Below are positions 25,570-33,713 of a stretch of DNA of 64,000 bases, in pieces. Origin of the DNA: an uncultured Clostridiaceae bacterium (lineage in GTDB: Bacteria > Bacillota > Clostridia > TANB77 > CAG-508); NCBI GenBank assembly GCA_946998225.1, contig CAMPYH010000001.1:186001-250000 (forward strand), given 5' to 3'. The notes beneath the pieces are model-generated. The model had not been told where the DNA came from. It ran no database searches and was given only the letters and a program-made list of their open reading frames with translations. The first letter of the stretch is position 1, and every line of letters begins with the position of its first letter. The translations under genes and the position numbers were made by a program.

Positions 25570-26015
25570 TGATAAAAAAAATATTAGCTATAGATTATGG
25601 TGATCAAAAAATAGGAACAGCATATACTGATGCTCTTGGCATAACAATACAACCATATAAAACAATTTTTACCAAAAATAGTGATAAAGTAGCTATTTAC
25701 GAAATTAAAGAAATAATAAAAGAAAAAGAAATCGAAGTTGTTGTAATTGGTATGCCATATAATGCTGATGGAACTGAAGGCGAAAGAGCGGAAAAGACTA
25801 AGCAATTTATTAAAAAAATTAAAAGAAATTTTAAATATTCAGGATTAGAATATATTGAATTTCATATATGTGATGAAAGATATACAAGTATTTTAGCAGA
25901 TGAGGCATTAATAAGTATGAATATACCTCAAAAGAAAGCGAAAACTTTTCAAGATAGTTTAGCAGCATATTATATTTTAGACACATTTTTAAAAGAAAAT
26001 AAAAATGAAAAATAA
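25569..26015 (+). CDS. yqgF: YqgF/RuvX family putative pre-16S rRNA nuclease
   Basis: A 148-aa RNase H-fold protein. The N-terminal strand carries the catalytic Asp (LAIDYGDQKIGTAYTD). VVVIGMPYNADGTEG and the helix with DERYTSILADEAL complete the family signature. It is implicated in 16S rRNA 5'-end maturation and possibly Holliday junction resolution. It is translationally coupled to ireB (TAATG overlap). Confidence 0.93.
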   Translation: MIKKILAIDYGDQKIGTAYTDALGITIQPYKTIFTKNSDKVAIYEIKEIIKEKEIEVVVIGMPYNADGTEGERAEKTKQFIKKIKRNFKYSGLEYIEFHICDERYTSILADEALISMNIPQKKAKTFQDSLAAYYILDTFLKENKNEK

Positions 26016-26107
26016 AACATAAAAAATAAAAACAAAACAGTTACACTACTATTGTATAATTAAATTTGCTAATATATACTTTAAACATATATCATAAGGG
26101 GGAAAAT

Positions 26108-26440
26108 ATGGAAAAAAATGAAGGAAAAGATGAAGTGTTAAATGAAGAAGAAATGGATGATGTAGCAACAACAATCATTTTAACAGATGAAGATGGTCAA
26201 GAAGTTGAATTTGAATTCTTAGATCTAATTCCATACCAAGAAAAAGAATACATGGTTCTTATGCCTCTAGAAGGTGAAGATGAAGAGGAAGAAACAGAAG
26301 TTGTTATTCTTCAATATGAAGAAGGTGATGAAGAAGGAACTGAAACATATTCAGGTGTTATAGATGAAGAAATTCTTGAAGCAATATTTAATATATTCAA
26401 AGAAAAATGGAATGATCACTTTAATTTTGTAGAAGATTAA
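26108..26440 (+). CDS. DUF1292 (YrzB-like) acidic protein
   Basis: A 110-aa very acidic protein with the DUF1292 core (TIILTDEDGQEVEFEFLDLI, then YQEKEYMVLMPLE and EEEETEVVILQYEE). Function is unknown, but the gene almost always follows yqgF in Bacillota. The start is ATG 26108, just after AAGGGGGAAAAT; an in-frame ATG at 26066 lacks a ribosome-binding site. Two terminators follow. Confidence 0.9.
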   Translation: MEKNEGKDEVLNEEEMDDVATTIILTDEDGQEVEFEFLDLIPYQEKEYMVLMPLEGEDEEEETEVVILQYEEGDEEGTETYSGVIDEEILEAIFNIFKEKWNDHFNFVED

Positions 26441-26465
26441 TTTTAAAAAAAATAATATTAAAAAC

Positions 26466-26491
26466 AAGCTATATTTATATAGCTTTGTTTT
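26466..26491 (+). terminator. First terminator after the DUF1292 gene
   Basis: Stem AAGCTATA/TATAGCTT with loop TTTA, then TGTTTT. Confidence 0.75.
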
Positions 26492-26500
26492 GAATTAATA

Positions 26501-26529
26501 AAACAAGCATCGCTTGTTTTTTTATTTTA
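26501..26529 (+). terminator. Second terminator after the DUF1292 gene
   Basis: Perfect stem AAACAAGC/GCTTGTTT with loop ATC, then TTTTATTTT. Confidence 0.88.
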
Positions 26530-26606
26530 CTTTAATTAATGTTAATTTTATTATATTATTATTAATGAATATAGCTATTTAGAAAAATAGTTTAAGAGGA
26601 GAAGAA

Positions 26607-27056
26607 ATGGGAGTAATAAGTTTTTTATTAAATTTTTTAATGGTAATATTTGTTGGATTTAGAGCATATGCAGTATTAGAATATACAAAAGGAAATCCAT
26701 TTATCATTACACCATATAATTATAAAGTTGAAATAGCAGTACTTTTCTTATCAGTACTATTTATATATTTAGTATTCAAAAGAAAACATGTAGGAGGTAT
26801 TTTACTACTTGGAACATATATAGCATATTATGGAACAACTGTAGTAAAAGATTTCACAAGTGGAGCTAAGGACATGGATTTATTTATATGCTCTTTAGGA
26901 ATATTGCTTGCGCTTTTAAATTTACTAGATTTAATATTCAACAATACTAGACTTGGAAAAGCATCTGATGGGAAAACGGATTGGTTTTATAAAAATAAAG
27001 AATATGATAGAAATGATGATCCAAGACAAGACAAAAATAGATATAGGATAATGTAA
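26607..27056 (+). CDS. Small polytopic membrane protein of unknown function
   Basis: A 149-aa protein with four hydrophobic segments (about residues 3-22, 39-57, 62-80 and 90-110) and a hydrophilic C-terminal tail rich in D, K and R. No family is recognised. RBS AGAGGAG. Its stop lies 1 bp before the rbgA ATG, which suggests cotranscription with ribosome-assembly genes. It may belong to the DUF families of small Clostridia membrane proteins. Confidence 0.75.
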   Translation: MGVISFLLNFLMVIFVGFRAYAVLEYTKGNPFIITPYNYKVEIAVLFLSVLFIYLVFKRKHVGGILLLGTYIAYYGTTVVKDFTSGAKDMDLFICSLGILLALLNLLDLIFNNTRLGKASDGKTDWFYKNKEYDRNDDPRQDKNRYRIM

Positions 27057-27057
27057 T

Positions 27058-28089
27058 ATGGAAAAATATGAAGAAAACCAAAGTATAAATTGGTATCCAG
27101 GACATATGTTTAAAACTAAAAATGAGATTAAATCTACTTTGAATATGGTAGATTTAATCTTAGAGATTATTGATGCAAGAATTCCAAAGTCTTCTTCAAA
27201 CAATGATTTAAATGAAATTATTAAAAACAAAGAAAAAATAATAATTTTAAATAAATCAGATTTAGCAGATGAAAATCAAAATAAAAGATGGATAAAATAT
27301 TTTAAAGAAAAAGAAAATGTTTTAGCTATTTCTGTTAATTCACTTGAAAATAAAGATATAGAAAATATAAAAAAAGAAATAATGAATTTAGAAACTGTAA
27401 AAGATAAAATAAATTCACAAAAAGAAAAAGGAATAAGCAATCCATCAATTAATATTATGATTGTTGGTATTCCAAATGTTGGAAAATCTACAATATTAAA
27501 TAAAATGATTAAGAAAAATTCACAATCAGTAAAAAACAAACCTGGAGAGACTAAGAAAAATCAATGGTTTAGAACAAGTGATAATATAAATATACTAGAT
27601 ACCCCTGGACTACTTTGGCCGAAACTTGAAGGAAATTCAGGAATGTTTTTAGCAAGTGTAGGTAGTGTAAAGAAGGAACTTGTAGATAAAGTAGAAGTTG
27701 CTTGTTTTATTATTAAAAAAATTATTGAAAAGAATTATTCTAAATATTTAGAGGAAAGATATAATTTAAAAGAACAAAATGGAGATAATTTAAAGCTTGC
27801 AATAAAAACAGATAATGAAATTAAAAAAGTAAAACAAGAAAAAAATCAAAGTAATGAAAAAGGTAAAACAGACCAAGAGCTCATATATAAATTAGAAGAT
27901 TTATATTTTATGTATAATGTAAATGTATATAATGTATTTAACGATATAGGTAAAAAAAGAGGATTTCTAAGAAAGGGAAATTCTGTTGATGAAGAAAAAA
28001 CAGCAGATGTAATAATAAATGAATTCCAAAAAGGAACTATTGGAAGAATAACATTAGAACATCTAGATTGTGAGGATAAAAATTTTTAA
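27058..28089 (+). CDS. rbgA: Ribosome biogenesis GTPase RbgA (YlqF)
   Basis: A 343-aa circularly permuted GTPase needed for late 50S assembly. The N-terminus has INWYPGHM. The G motifs come in permuted order: NKSD (G4), SVNS (G5), GIPNVGKST (G1), GETKK (G2-like) and DTPG (G3). The C-terminal domain has RGFLRKGNSVDEEKTADVII. A charged insert near residues 230-275 (IKKVKQEKNQSNEK) lengthens it over the usual ~285 aa. It overlaps the Mini-III gene if that starts at GTG 28070. Confidence 0.94.
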   Translation: MEKYEENQSINWYPGHMFKTKNEIKSTLNMVDLILEIIDARIPKSSSNNDLNEIIKNKEKIIILNKSDLADENQNKRWIKYFKEKENVLAISVNSLENKDIENIKKEIMNLETVKDKINSQKEKGISNPSINIMIVGIPNVGKSTILNKMIKKNSQSVKNKPGETKKNQWFRTSDNINILDTPGLLWPKLEGNSGMFLASVGSVKKELVDKVEVACFIIKKIIEKNYSKYLEERYNLKEQNGDNLKLAIKTDNEIKKVKQEKNQSNEKGKTDQELIYKLEDLYFMYNVNVYNVFNDIGKKRGFLRKGNSVDEEKTADVIINEFQKGTIGRITLEHLDCEDKNF

Positions 28090-28498
28090 TATAGAAAAAA
28101 ACAAAAAAGATATAGATATGGAATCACCACTAGTATGGGCATATGTAGGTGATGCAGTTTTTGAACTGTTTATTAGGATAGAGCTTTTAAATAAATCTAA
28201 AGCAAAACCAAATAAATTACATTTTGAAAGTATAAAGATGGTTTCAGCTAAGGCACAAACACATATATTAGAAGAAATTGAAAATATACTTACAGACGAA
28301 GAAAAAGATATTGTGAGAAAAGGAAGAAACTCAAAACCTAAAACATTTGCAAAAAACGCCAGTGTAAAGGAATATTTAAAAGCAACAGGTTTTGAAGCAT
28401 TAATTGGATATCTATTTTTAATAAAAGAAAATGAAAGATTAGATGAAATTTTAAATTATGTAAAAACAGAATATTTTAATAAAAATGTAGATTTATAA
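28070..28498 (+). CDS. mrnC: Mini-ribonuclease 3
   Basis: Mini-III is an RNase III-type catalytic domain without dsRBD that matures 23S rRNA. The family signature is present (LVWAYVGDAVFELFIR, then KGRNSKP and LKATGFEALIGYLFL). GTG 28070 overlaps rbgA by 20 bp and gives 142 aa. ATG 28118 gives 126 aa but starts right at the conserved motif. Neither has a strong ribosome-binding site, so the start is uncertain. Confidence 0.9.
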   Translation: MRIKIFNIEKNKKDIDMESPLVWAYVGDAVFELFIRIELLNKSKAKPNKLHFESIKMVSAKAQTHILEEIENILTDEEKDIVRKGRNSKPKTFAKNASVKEYLKATGFEALIGYLFLIKENERLDEILNYVKTEYFNKNVDL

Positions 28499-28571
28499 AT
28501 TTAATATATTGATATATCAGATTGAAAAGATACAAGGATTTTGATATATTTTAAAAAAACGGAGGTATAAA

Positions 28572-29087
28572 ATGAAGATAAATTATTTAGGAAATGACAT
28601 AAAACCAACAGACGCTATTAAAGCTTATGTTGAAAAAAGAGTAGAAAGATTAGAAAAATATTTTGATAAAGAAATAGAATTAGATGTTAACTTTAGAGTA
28701 CAAGGAGATACTCAAGGTGTATCTATGGTAGTAATATCTGGAAAACAAAAATTTAGAGCAATAATAGAAGATGAAGAACTTTATCAAGCTATAGATAAAA
28801 CTGTAGATATACTTGTAAAACAAATAACTAAGGCTAAAGGAATTCAAGAAACAAGAAGAAAAGAACAAATTGAAGTAGAAGAAGAAATAATTGAAGATGA
28901 ATTTGCACCAGAGGATGAAATTATTAAATTTGCAAGTATAAATCCGAGACCAATGGATCCAGAAGATGCAAAACTTATATTAAAAGATTCAACAGATGTA
29001 TTTTTAACTTTTATAAATTCAAGAAATATGAAAACAAATGTTATATTTAAATTAAAAGACGGAAAAAATTTCGGAATTATAGAATAA
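28572..29087 (+). CDS. hpf: Ribosome hibernation promoting factor, long form
   Basis: A 171-aa long-form HPF. The N-terminal ribosome-binding domain starts MKINYLGNDIKPTDAIKAYV, as in the family. The C-terminal dimerisation domain shows PRPMDPEDAKLIL and TFINSRNMKTNVIFKLKDG. It pairs 70S ribosomes into inactive 100S dimers in stationary phase. A very good GGAGG ribosome-binding site. It is monocistronic or the first gene before the HAD phosphatase. Confidence 0.93.
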   Translation: MKINYLGNDIKPTDAIKAYVEKRVERLEKYFDKEIELDVNFRVQGDTQGVSMVVISGKQKFRAIIEDEELYQAIDKTVDILVKQITKAKGIQETRRKEQIEVEEEIIEDEFAPEDEIIKFASINPRPMDPEDAKLILKDSTDVFLTFINSRNMKTNVIFKLKDGKNFGIIE

Positions 29088-29112
29088 AATATAGTACAAA
29101 GGATAAAAATAT

Positions 29113-29985
29113 ATGTATAAATTAATTGCAATAGATCTAGATGGAACACTTTTAGATTCTTATGGAAATATTGATAAAGAAACAAAAGATGCATTAGAAA
29201 AAGCTAAAAAGAAAGGAGTAGAAATTGTCCTTGCTTCGGGAAGGCCTATAAAATCTACTCTTTCTATTGCAAGAGAATTAGGAATAGATAATTATATTAT
29301 ATCTGGAAATGGAAGTATATTATTAGATGTACAAAACGATGAATTACTTTTTGAAGGCTTTTTAGATAAAGAAGAAGTATATAGTGTGGCAAAATTTTGT
29401 GAAGAAAATTCAATTTATTACAATGTTTATACACTAGATGAAATTGTTTGTGGACAAATAAAATATAATACAATTTTTTATCATACAGAAAATACATATA
29501 AACCTGCAGATAAAAAAACAGATATAAATCTAGTAGATAATACATATAGATATATAAAAAGTTTAAAAGATCCTAAATTTTTAAAGATAACAATTGCAGA
29601 TGAATCTGAAAAAATATTTAATAATATAATTAAAAAATTAAGAGAAAATGAAGATTTAACCATATTAGATACTTCATATATGTCTAGAAAAATAATTAGA
29701 CAAGGAAGTTTTAATGTTGAAATAAATTATTTTTATACAGAAATAACTAAAAAGAATATTAATAAATGGAGAGCAATTGACACATTAATAAAAAAATTAG
29801 GAATAAAAAAAGAAGAAGTTATAACAATTGGAGATAACTTTAATGATATAGAGATGATAGAAAATGCAGGCCTTGGGGTAGCAATGGAAAATGCATCAGA
29901 AGATATAAAAAAGCTAGCAGATTATGTAACAAGCACCAATGATGATGGAGGAGTGCTAAATGTTATAAAAAAATATATCTATTAG
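29113..29985 (+). CDS. Cof-type HAD-IIB family phosphatase
   Basis: A 290-aa haloacid dehalogenase hydrolase. HAD motif I is DLDGTL (Asp8 and Asp10), motif II is LASGRP, and motif IV is TIGDNFNDIEMIENAG. The cap domain has the Cof type (C2B). These enzymes dephosphorylate sugar phosphates or nucleotides; the substrate cannot be told from sequence. It is 14 bp upstream of the nucleotidase gene. Confidence 0.92.
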   Translation: MYKLIAIDLDGTLLDSYGNIDKETKDALEKAKKKGVEIVLASGRPIKSTLSIARELGIDNYIISGNGSILLDVQNDELLFEGFLDKEEVYSVAKFCEENSIYYNVYTLDEIVCGQIKYNTIFYHTENTYKPADKKTDINLVDNTYRYIKSLKDPKFLKITIADESEKIFNNIIKKLRENEDLTILDTSYMSRKIIRQGSFNVEINYFYTEITKKNINKWRAIDTLIKKLGIKKEEVITIGDNFNDIEMIENAGLGVAMENASEDIKKLADYVTSTNDDGGVLNVIKKYIY

Positions 29986-29999
29986 ATAAAGGAGTAGGC

Positions 30000-30602
30000 A
30001 TGAATATAGGTGTAGATATAGATGGTGTTTTAACAAATATACAAGATTATGTTTTTGAATATGGATCTAAATTTTCATATGAAAAAGAAAAAGATTTAAG
30101 TAATTTAGAAAAAAATAAATATGAAACAGCTGAAATTTTCAATTGGCAACATGATGAAGAACAAAAATTTTGGGAGGAACTTTTTGCGGAATATGCAGAA
30201 CATGAAAGACCAAGATTTTTTGCAAGTGAAGTTTTAAATATTTTAAAAGAAAAACATAATATTTATATAATAACAGCAAGAACAAATGATGGACTTGAAA
30301 CTAATAAACCAGAGATAGAGGAAATAACTAAAACATGGCTTAAAAAACAAAACATACCATATGATGGAATATATTTTCCTGGAACAGATAAAAGTCAGAT
30401 TGTAAAAGATAAAAAAATTGATGTTATGATTGAAGATTCTGCAGAAAATATTAGTTTATTAGAAGGCATGACAAATATAATTGTTTTTGATGCAATATAT
30501 AATAAAGAGGCTAAAGGTTATGCAAGAGTTAATAGCTGGTATGAAATACTATATTATATAAATAAATTAGAAAAAGAATTAAATGCAAAAAAAGAAAATT
30601 AA
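30000..30602 (+). CDS. 5'-nucleotidase, deoxy (NT5C-type) HAD protein
   Basis: A 200-aa HAD-fold protein with motif I DIDGVL (Asp5, Asp7), motif II ITARTN, and a late acidic motif MIEDSAENI. The pattern (WQHDEEQKFWEELF, ERPRFFASEVL) fits the bacterial 5'(3')-deoxyribonucleotidase-like group (Pfam NT5C). It probably dephosphorylates (deoxy)nucleoside monophosphates. The ribosome-binding site is AAAGGAGTAGG. It follows the Cof phosphatase closely. Confidence 0.82.
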   Translation: MNIGVDIDGVLTNIQDYVFEYGSKFSYEKEKDLSNLEKNKYETAEIFNWQHDEEQKFWEELFAEYAEHERPRFFASEVLNILKEKHNIYIITARTNDGLETNKPEIEEITKTWLKKQNIPYDGIYFPGTDKSQIVKDKKIDVMIEDSAENISLLEGMTNIIVFDAIYNKEAKGYARVNSWYEILYYINKLEKELNAKKEN

Positions 30603-30623
30603 TAAATAATAAATAGGATATTA

Positions 30624-30971
30624 ATGAAAAATACAGAAGATAAAAGAAAAAATAATAGAAATTTAAATAATAAAAAAGATAATAAAAATCAGATTCAAAC
30701 TCAAAACAAAAGTAAACGAATTGAGGTTTTAATATTTGTTATGATGATATTCTTAGCTATAATGAATATATTTTTATCTTTTGTATTAAATATGGAACAA
30801 AGAAAGCATGATTCAATATCGTATTTTATCCCAGATTATAATAAAGCAAGAGTAGAACACTACAATGCAAATAAAGAACTAACAGAATTACAAGAAAAGA
30901 AAAAGAAAAAAGAGGAAAAGTTAAATAAGGAAAACAAAGAGACTAAAAAACAAAAGCAAGATAAAAAATAA
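30624..30971 (+). CDS. Small single-pass membrane protein with charged coiled-coil tail
   Basis: A 115-aa protein with a basic N-terminus, one transmembrane helix (about residues 35-57), then an outward or inward facing K/E-rich coiled coil. The layout recalls FtsL/DivIC-type septum proteins, but I see no specific signature, so no function is assigned. It lies 18 bp before another coiled-coil membrane protein. Confidence 0.6.
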   Translation: MKNTEDKRKNNRNLNNKKDNKNQIQTQNKSKRIEVLIFVMMIFLAIMNIFLSFVLNMEQRKHDSISYFIPDYNKARVEHYNANKELTELQEKKKKKEEKLNKENKETKKQKQDKK

Positions 30972-30989
30972 AAGTACACTAAAGAAAAT

Positions 30990-31889
30990 ATGAAAAATAT
31001 TAATTTAAAAGAAGAAAAAATTGAAAAGAAAGAAATTAAAGCAGAGAACTCTTCACCATTAATTTTCAAAAAGTTTGAAGATTTGGGATTTTCTGCTTCT
31101 TTTAATAATTCAAAGGAAAAAGCTTTTAAAGAAAATGTTAAAACAAATATAAAAGAGAGTATTTATTCAGATTTTGGTATTGAAGTAATAAAAAATGATG
31201 AAAAAAGCAGTTATGAACAAAAAACAAGAAAAATAATAAAAACAAAGAAAATAAATAAAAAAGAAGCAAAAGAGTTTAATAGAAAATATAGAGAAGATTT
31301 ATATAAAAAAATTAAAGAAGAACAAAAGAAAGAAAATAAAGAAAATAAACGTAAGAACAATATATTTAGGAGAATTTCTAATAAATTTTTATCTTTATTA
31401 AACTTTAATAAAACTACTAAAGGTGATATACTTGCAAAAGAAAAAAAGAATAAAGAAATTGAAAAGATAATCAATTCTGAAATTCAAAAAGAACAAAAAA
31501 CAATAGATAAGCTCTATCAAGAAAAAGTAAGACAACAAAAAGTAGATGAATTAAAAGAAAAAACAAATGTAGCAATTAATAATATAAAAGAAAATTCTTT
31601 AGAGTTTTCAAAAAATGTAATAGAAACAACTAAAAAAGAAAGTATAAAATTTTATTTAAAAAACATTAAAGATACTGTAAACAGAAGAATAAACATTTTA
31701 AATATTTTGGTATTTTTACCAATGATAATACTTTTGGGCATTAATATTAAATTAATAAAAGATATAATAATTGCACAAAGGGCTATAGATAATGCAAATA
31801 AATATAGGAAAGAAACAATTCATATACAAGAAGAAACAGAAAGAATACAAAAAGAAATTAAAAAACTAAAAGAAGAGCTTAAAGATTAA
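30990..31889 (+). CDS. Unknown protein with coiled coils and a late transmembrane segment
   Basis: A 299-aa, K/E/N-rich protein. Long helical charged regions cover residues 1-220. One transmembrane helix lies at about 236-255 (ILVFLPMIILLGINIKLI), followed by a short coiled coil to the end. No family is recognised. The neighbouring 115-aa protein also joins one membrane helix to a charged coiled coil, so the two may interact. The start lacks a strong ribosome-binding site. Confidence 0.6.
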   Translation: MKNINLKEEKIEKKEIKAENSSPLIFKKFEDLGFSASFNNSKEKAFKENVKTNIKESIYSDFGIEVIKNDEKSSYEQKTRKIIKTKKINKKEAKEFNRKYREDLYKKIKEEQKKENKENKRKNNIFRRISNKFLSLLNFNKTTKGDILAKEKKNKEIEKIINSEIQKEQKTIDKLYQEKVRQQKVDELKEKTNVAINNIKENSLEFSKNVIETTKKESIKFYLKNIKDTVNRRINILNILVFLPMIILLGINIKLIKDIIIAQRAIDNANKYRKETIHIQEETERIQKEIKKLKEELKD

Positions 31890-31903
31890 CCAAAGGAGGA
31901 CAA

Positions 31904-32524
31904 ATGGAACAATGGTCAGATAGAGGTGCTGCACTAATTCCTTATGGTGATAAAGTAATCTTGATGCGTAGAGAAAGAGGTTATGGAAAACATAAAAAGA
32001 TATATTATACAATACCAGGAGGTGGTAAAGAAGAATCTGAAACAATAAGAGATACCACTGTAAGAGAAATTAAAGAAGAATTAGGTATAGAAATTGAAAT
32101 AGCAGAGCTTTTTATGGAATTTAGTACATCAAAAAGGAAACAATATGTCTTTATAGGTAGATATAAAGATGGAGTAATAGGAACAGGTGATGGAGAAGAG
32201 TTTGAAGATAATGACTATAAAATAAATGGCGGGTATTATCCGGAACTTGTGTCTTATGAACAATTTAAAAAAATAAGATTGGTACCATTAAATTTAAAAA
32301 GAGCAATTATAAGAAATTTTAGAAAAATAATTGATACTCAAACTAAAGAGGAATACATATCTAATAAAGAAAATGCAGATAAAAATGTTACAAATAAGGT
32401 TTTAAAACAAAGACCAAAAAGAAATAAAAGAAAATTTAATAAAGGCAAAAACTTTTATACAAGAAATAATAAAAATAGAAATATTCCAAATAAAAACACA
32501 TATAGAGAAAGAAGAGAAAAATAA
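31904..32524 (+). CDS. Nudix hydrolase with a basic C-terminal tail
   Basis: A 206-aa Nudix protein. The box GGKEESETIRDTTVREIKEE followed by LGI fits GX5EX7REUXEEXGU exactly (about residues 40-62). The catalytic domain ends near residue 150. The last ~55 residues are unusually rich in K, R and N (RPKRNKRKFNKGKNF), resembling an RNA-binding tail. Possible substrates include modified nucleotides or RNA 5' ends. RBS AAAGGAGG; a terminator follows. Confidence 0.88.
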   Translation: MEQWSDRGAALIPYGDKVILMRRERGYGKHKKIYYTIPGGGKEESETIRDTTVREIKEELGIEIEIAELFMEFSTSKRKQYVFIGRYKDGVIGTGDGEEFEDNDYKINGGYYPELVSYEQFKKIRLVPLNLKRAIIRNFRKIIDTQTKEEYISNKENADKNVTNKVLKQRPKRNKRKFNKGKNFYTRNNKNRNIPNKNTYRERREK

Positions 32525-32551
32525 AAGTGCACAAAGTTGCACTTTTTTGTT
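32525..32551 (+). terminator. Intrinsic terminator after the Nudix gene
   Basis: Stem AAGTGCA/TGCACTT with loop CAAAGT, then TTTTGTTT. Confidence 0.85.
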
Positions 32552-32601
32552 TACAAATAAATAAAAAATTAAAATACAAGGTAACAAATTAACATATATT
32601 G

Positions 32602-32629
32602 TTGACTATTAATGTAAAAGATATAAAAT
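32602..32629 (+). promoter_or_regulatory. Candidate promoter of rsmD
   Basis: TTGACT at 32602-32607 and TAAAAT at 32624-32629, spacer 16 bp, placed just after the preceding terminator. Confidence 0.55.
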
Positions 32630-32652
32630 AGATATAAGAAGAAAAGGATATA

Positions 32653-33222
32653 ATGAGAGTAATATCAGGCAAAAAAAGAGGATTAAAATTAAAAAGTATT
32701 CCAGATTCAAATGTAAGACCAACATTAGATCGAATAAAAGAAAATCTTTTTAATATAATCGGTCAAGAAATTCAAGATAAAATTTTTCTAGATTTTTTTG
32801 GCGGATTTGGTGGAATCGGAATAGAGGCATACAGTAGAGGTGCTAAAGTATATATTTCAGAAATTTCTAAAGAAAATTTTAAAGTTATTTCAGAAAATTT
32901 AGATAAGTTAAATGCAAGTGAAATTAAAGCATATAATTTAGATTATATTGAACTTTTAAATAAATTAATTAATTTAAATATTAAAGCTGATTATATATAT
33001 CTTGATCCTCCATATATATTTACAAAAGAAAAATATGAAGAAATTATATTTAATATAATTTCTAAAGACATCTTAAAAGAAGATGGAATAATTATTGTTG
33101 AAACAGAAAAAAAACTAGATAGCATAAATGAATTTAGTGAAGAAATAAGAGAAAAAATAAATATAATTGATCATAGAAAATATGGCAGAAATTCATTAAT
33201 ATTCATTCAAAAGAAAGGTTAA
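32653..33222 (+). CDS. rsmD: 16S rRNA (guanine(966)-N(2))-methyltransferase RsmD
   Basis: A 189-aa SAM-dependent methyltransferase. It begins MRVISGKKRGLKLKSIP, and PTLDRIKENLFNII is typical of RsmD. The SAM-binding loop is FLDFFGGFGGIGIEA, and the catalytic DPPY motif is at about residues 118-121. It methylates G966 of 16S rRNA in assembled 30S subunits. It is 2 bp from the next gene. Confidence 0.94.
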   Translation: MRVISGKKRGLKLKSIPDSNVRPTLDRIKENLFNIIGQEIQDKIFLDFFGGFGGIGIEAYSRGAKVYISEISKENFKVISENLDKLNASEIKAYNLDYIELLNKLINLNIKADYIYLDPPYIFTKEKYEEIIFNIISKDILKEDGIIIVETEKKLDSINEFSEEIREKINIIDHRKYGRNSLIFIQKKG

Positions 33223-33224
33223 AA

Positions 33225-33707
33225 ATGGAAATACTAGAGCTATTAGAAACAATTGAAAAGATTATAACAGATAGCAAGACTTTGTTATTTTCTAAAAAGA
33301 AAATTGTTGATGAAAATGAAATTTTAGATATTGTTGATGAAATAAAAGAAAAACTTCCAGATGAAATAAAACAAGCTAAATGGATCAGTGAAGAAAGAAC
33401 AAGAATACTTCAAGATGCTCAAAAAGAAAGAGAAGAAGTTTTAAGAGAAGCAGAAAAAAGAATTATCGAAATGATTGATGAGCATGAAATAACAAGACAA
33501 GCAGAAGAAAAAAGCTTGCAAATTATTGAAAAAGCTAAAATGCAAAGCAGAGATATTTCTAATGGAACAAGAGAATATGCAGATTCTGTTTTAGCAAAAG
33601 CTGAAGAAGCAGTTAGAATCATTGATGATCAATTAGAGGGTCAAAAGAATAATATAAAAGGCATATTATATAATTTAAAAAATGATAGAGATGCTTTAAG
33701 GAGCTAA
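33225..33707 (+). CDS. Coiled-coil protein of the AtpF/DivIVA-like type
   Basis: A 160-aa soluble, almost wholly helical protein with a long heptad region (EREEVLREAEKRIIEMIDEH, then KSLQIIEKAKMQSRDI). It has no transmembrane helix, so it is not a true F-type ATPase b subunit, although automatic annotation often names such proteins so. Clostridia commonly carry one next to rsmD. A role in division or polar organisation is possible but not shown here. Confidence 0.65.
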   Translation: MEILELLETIEKIITDSKTLLFSKKKIVDENEILDIVDEIKEKLPDEIKQAKWISEERTRILQDAQKEREEVLREAEKRIIEMIDEHEITRQAEEKSLQIIEKAKMQSRDISNGTREYADSVLAKAEEAVRIIDDQLEGQKNNIKGILYNLKNDRDALRS

Positions 33708-33713
33708 ATATAA

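Noticed and set aside
33225..33707. F-type ATP synthase subunit b
   Set aside because: There is no membrane helix and no other ATP synthase gene nearby. Only the coiled coil is shared.
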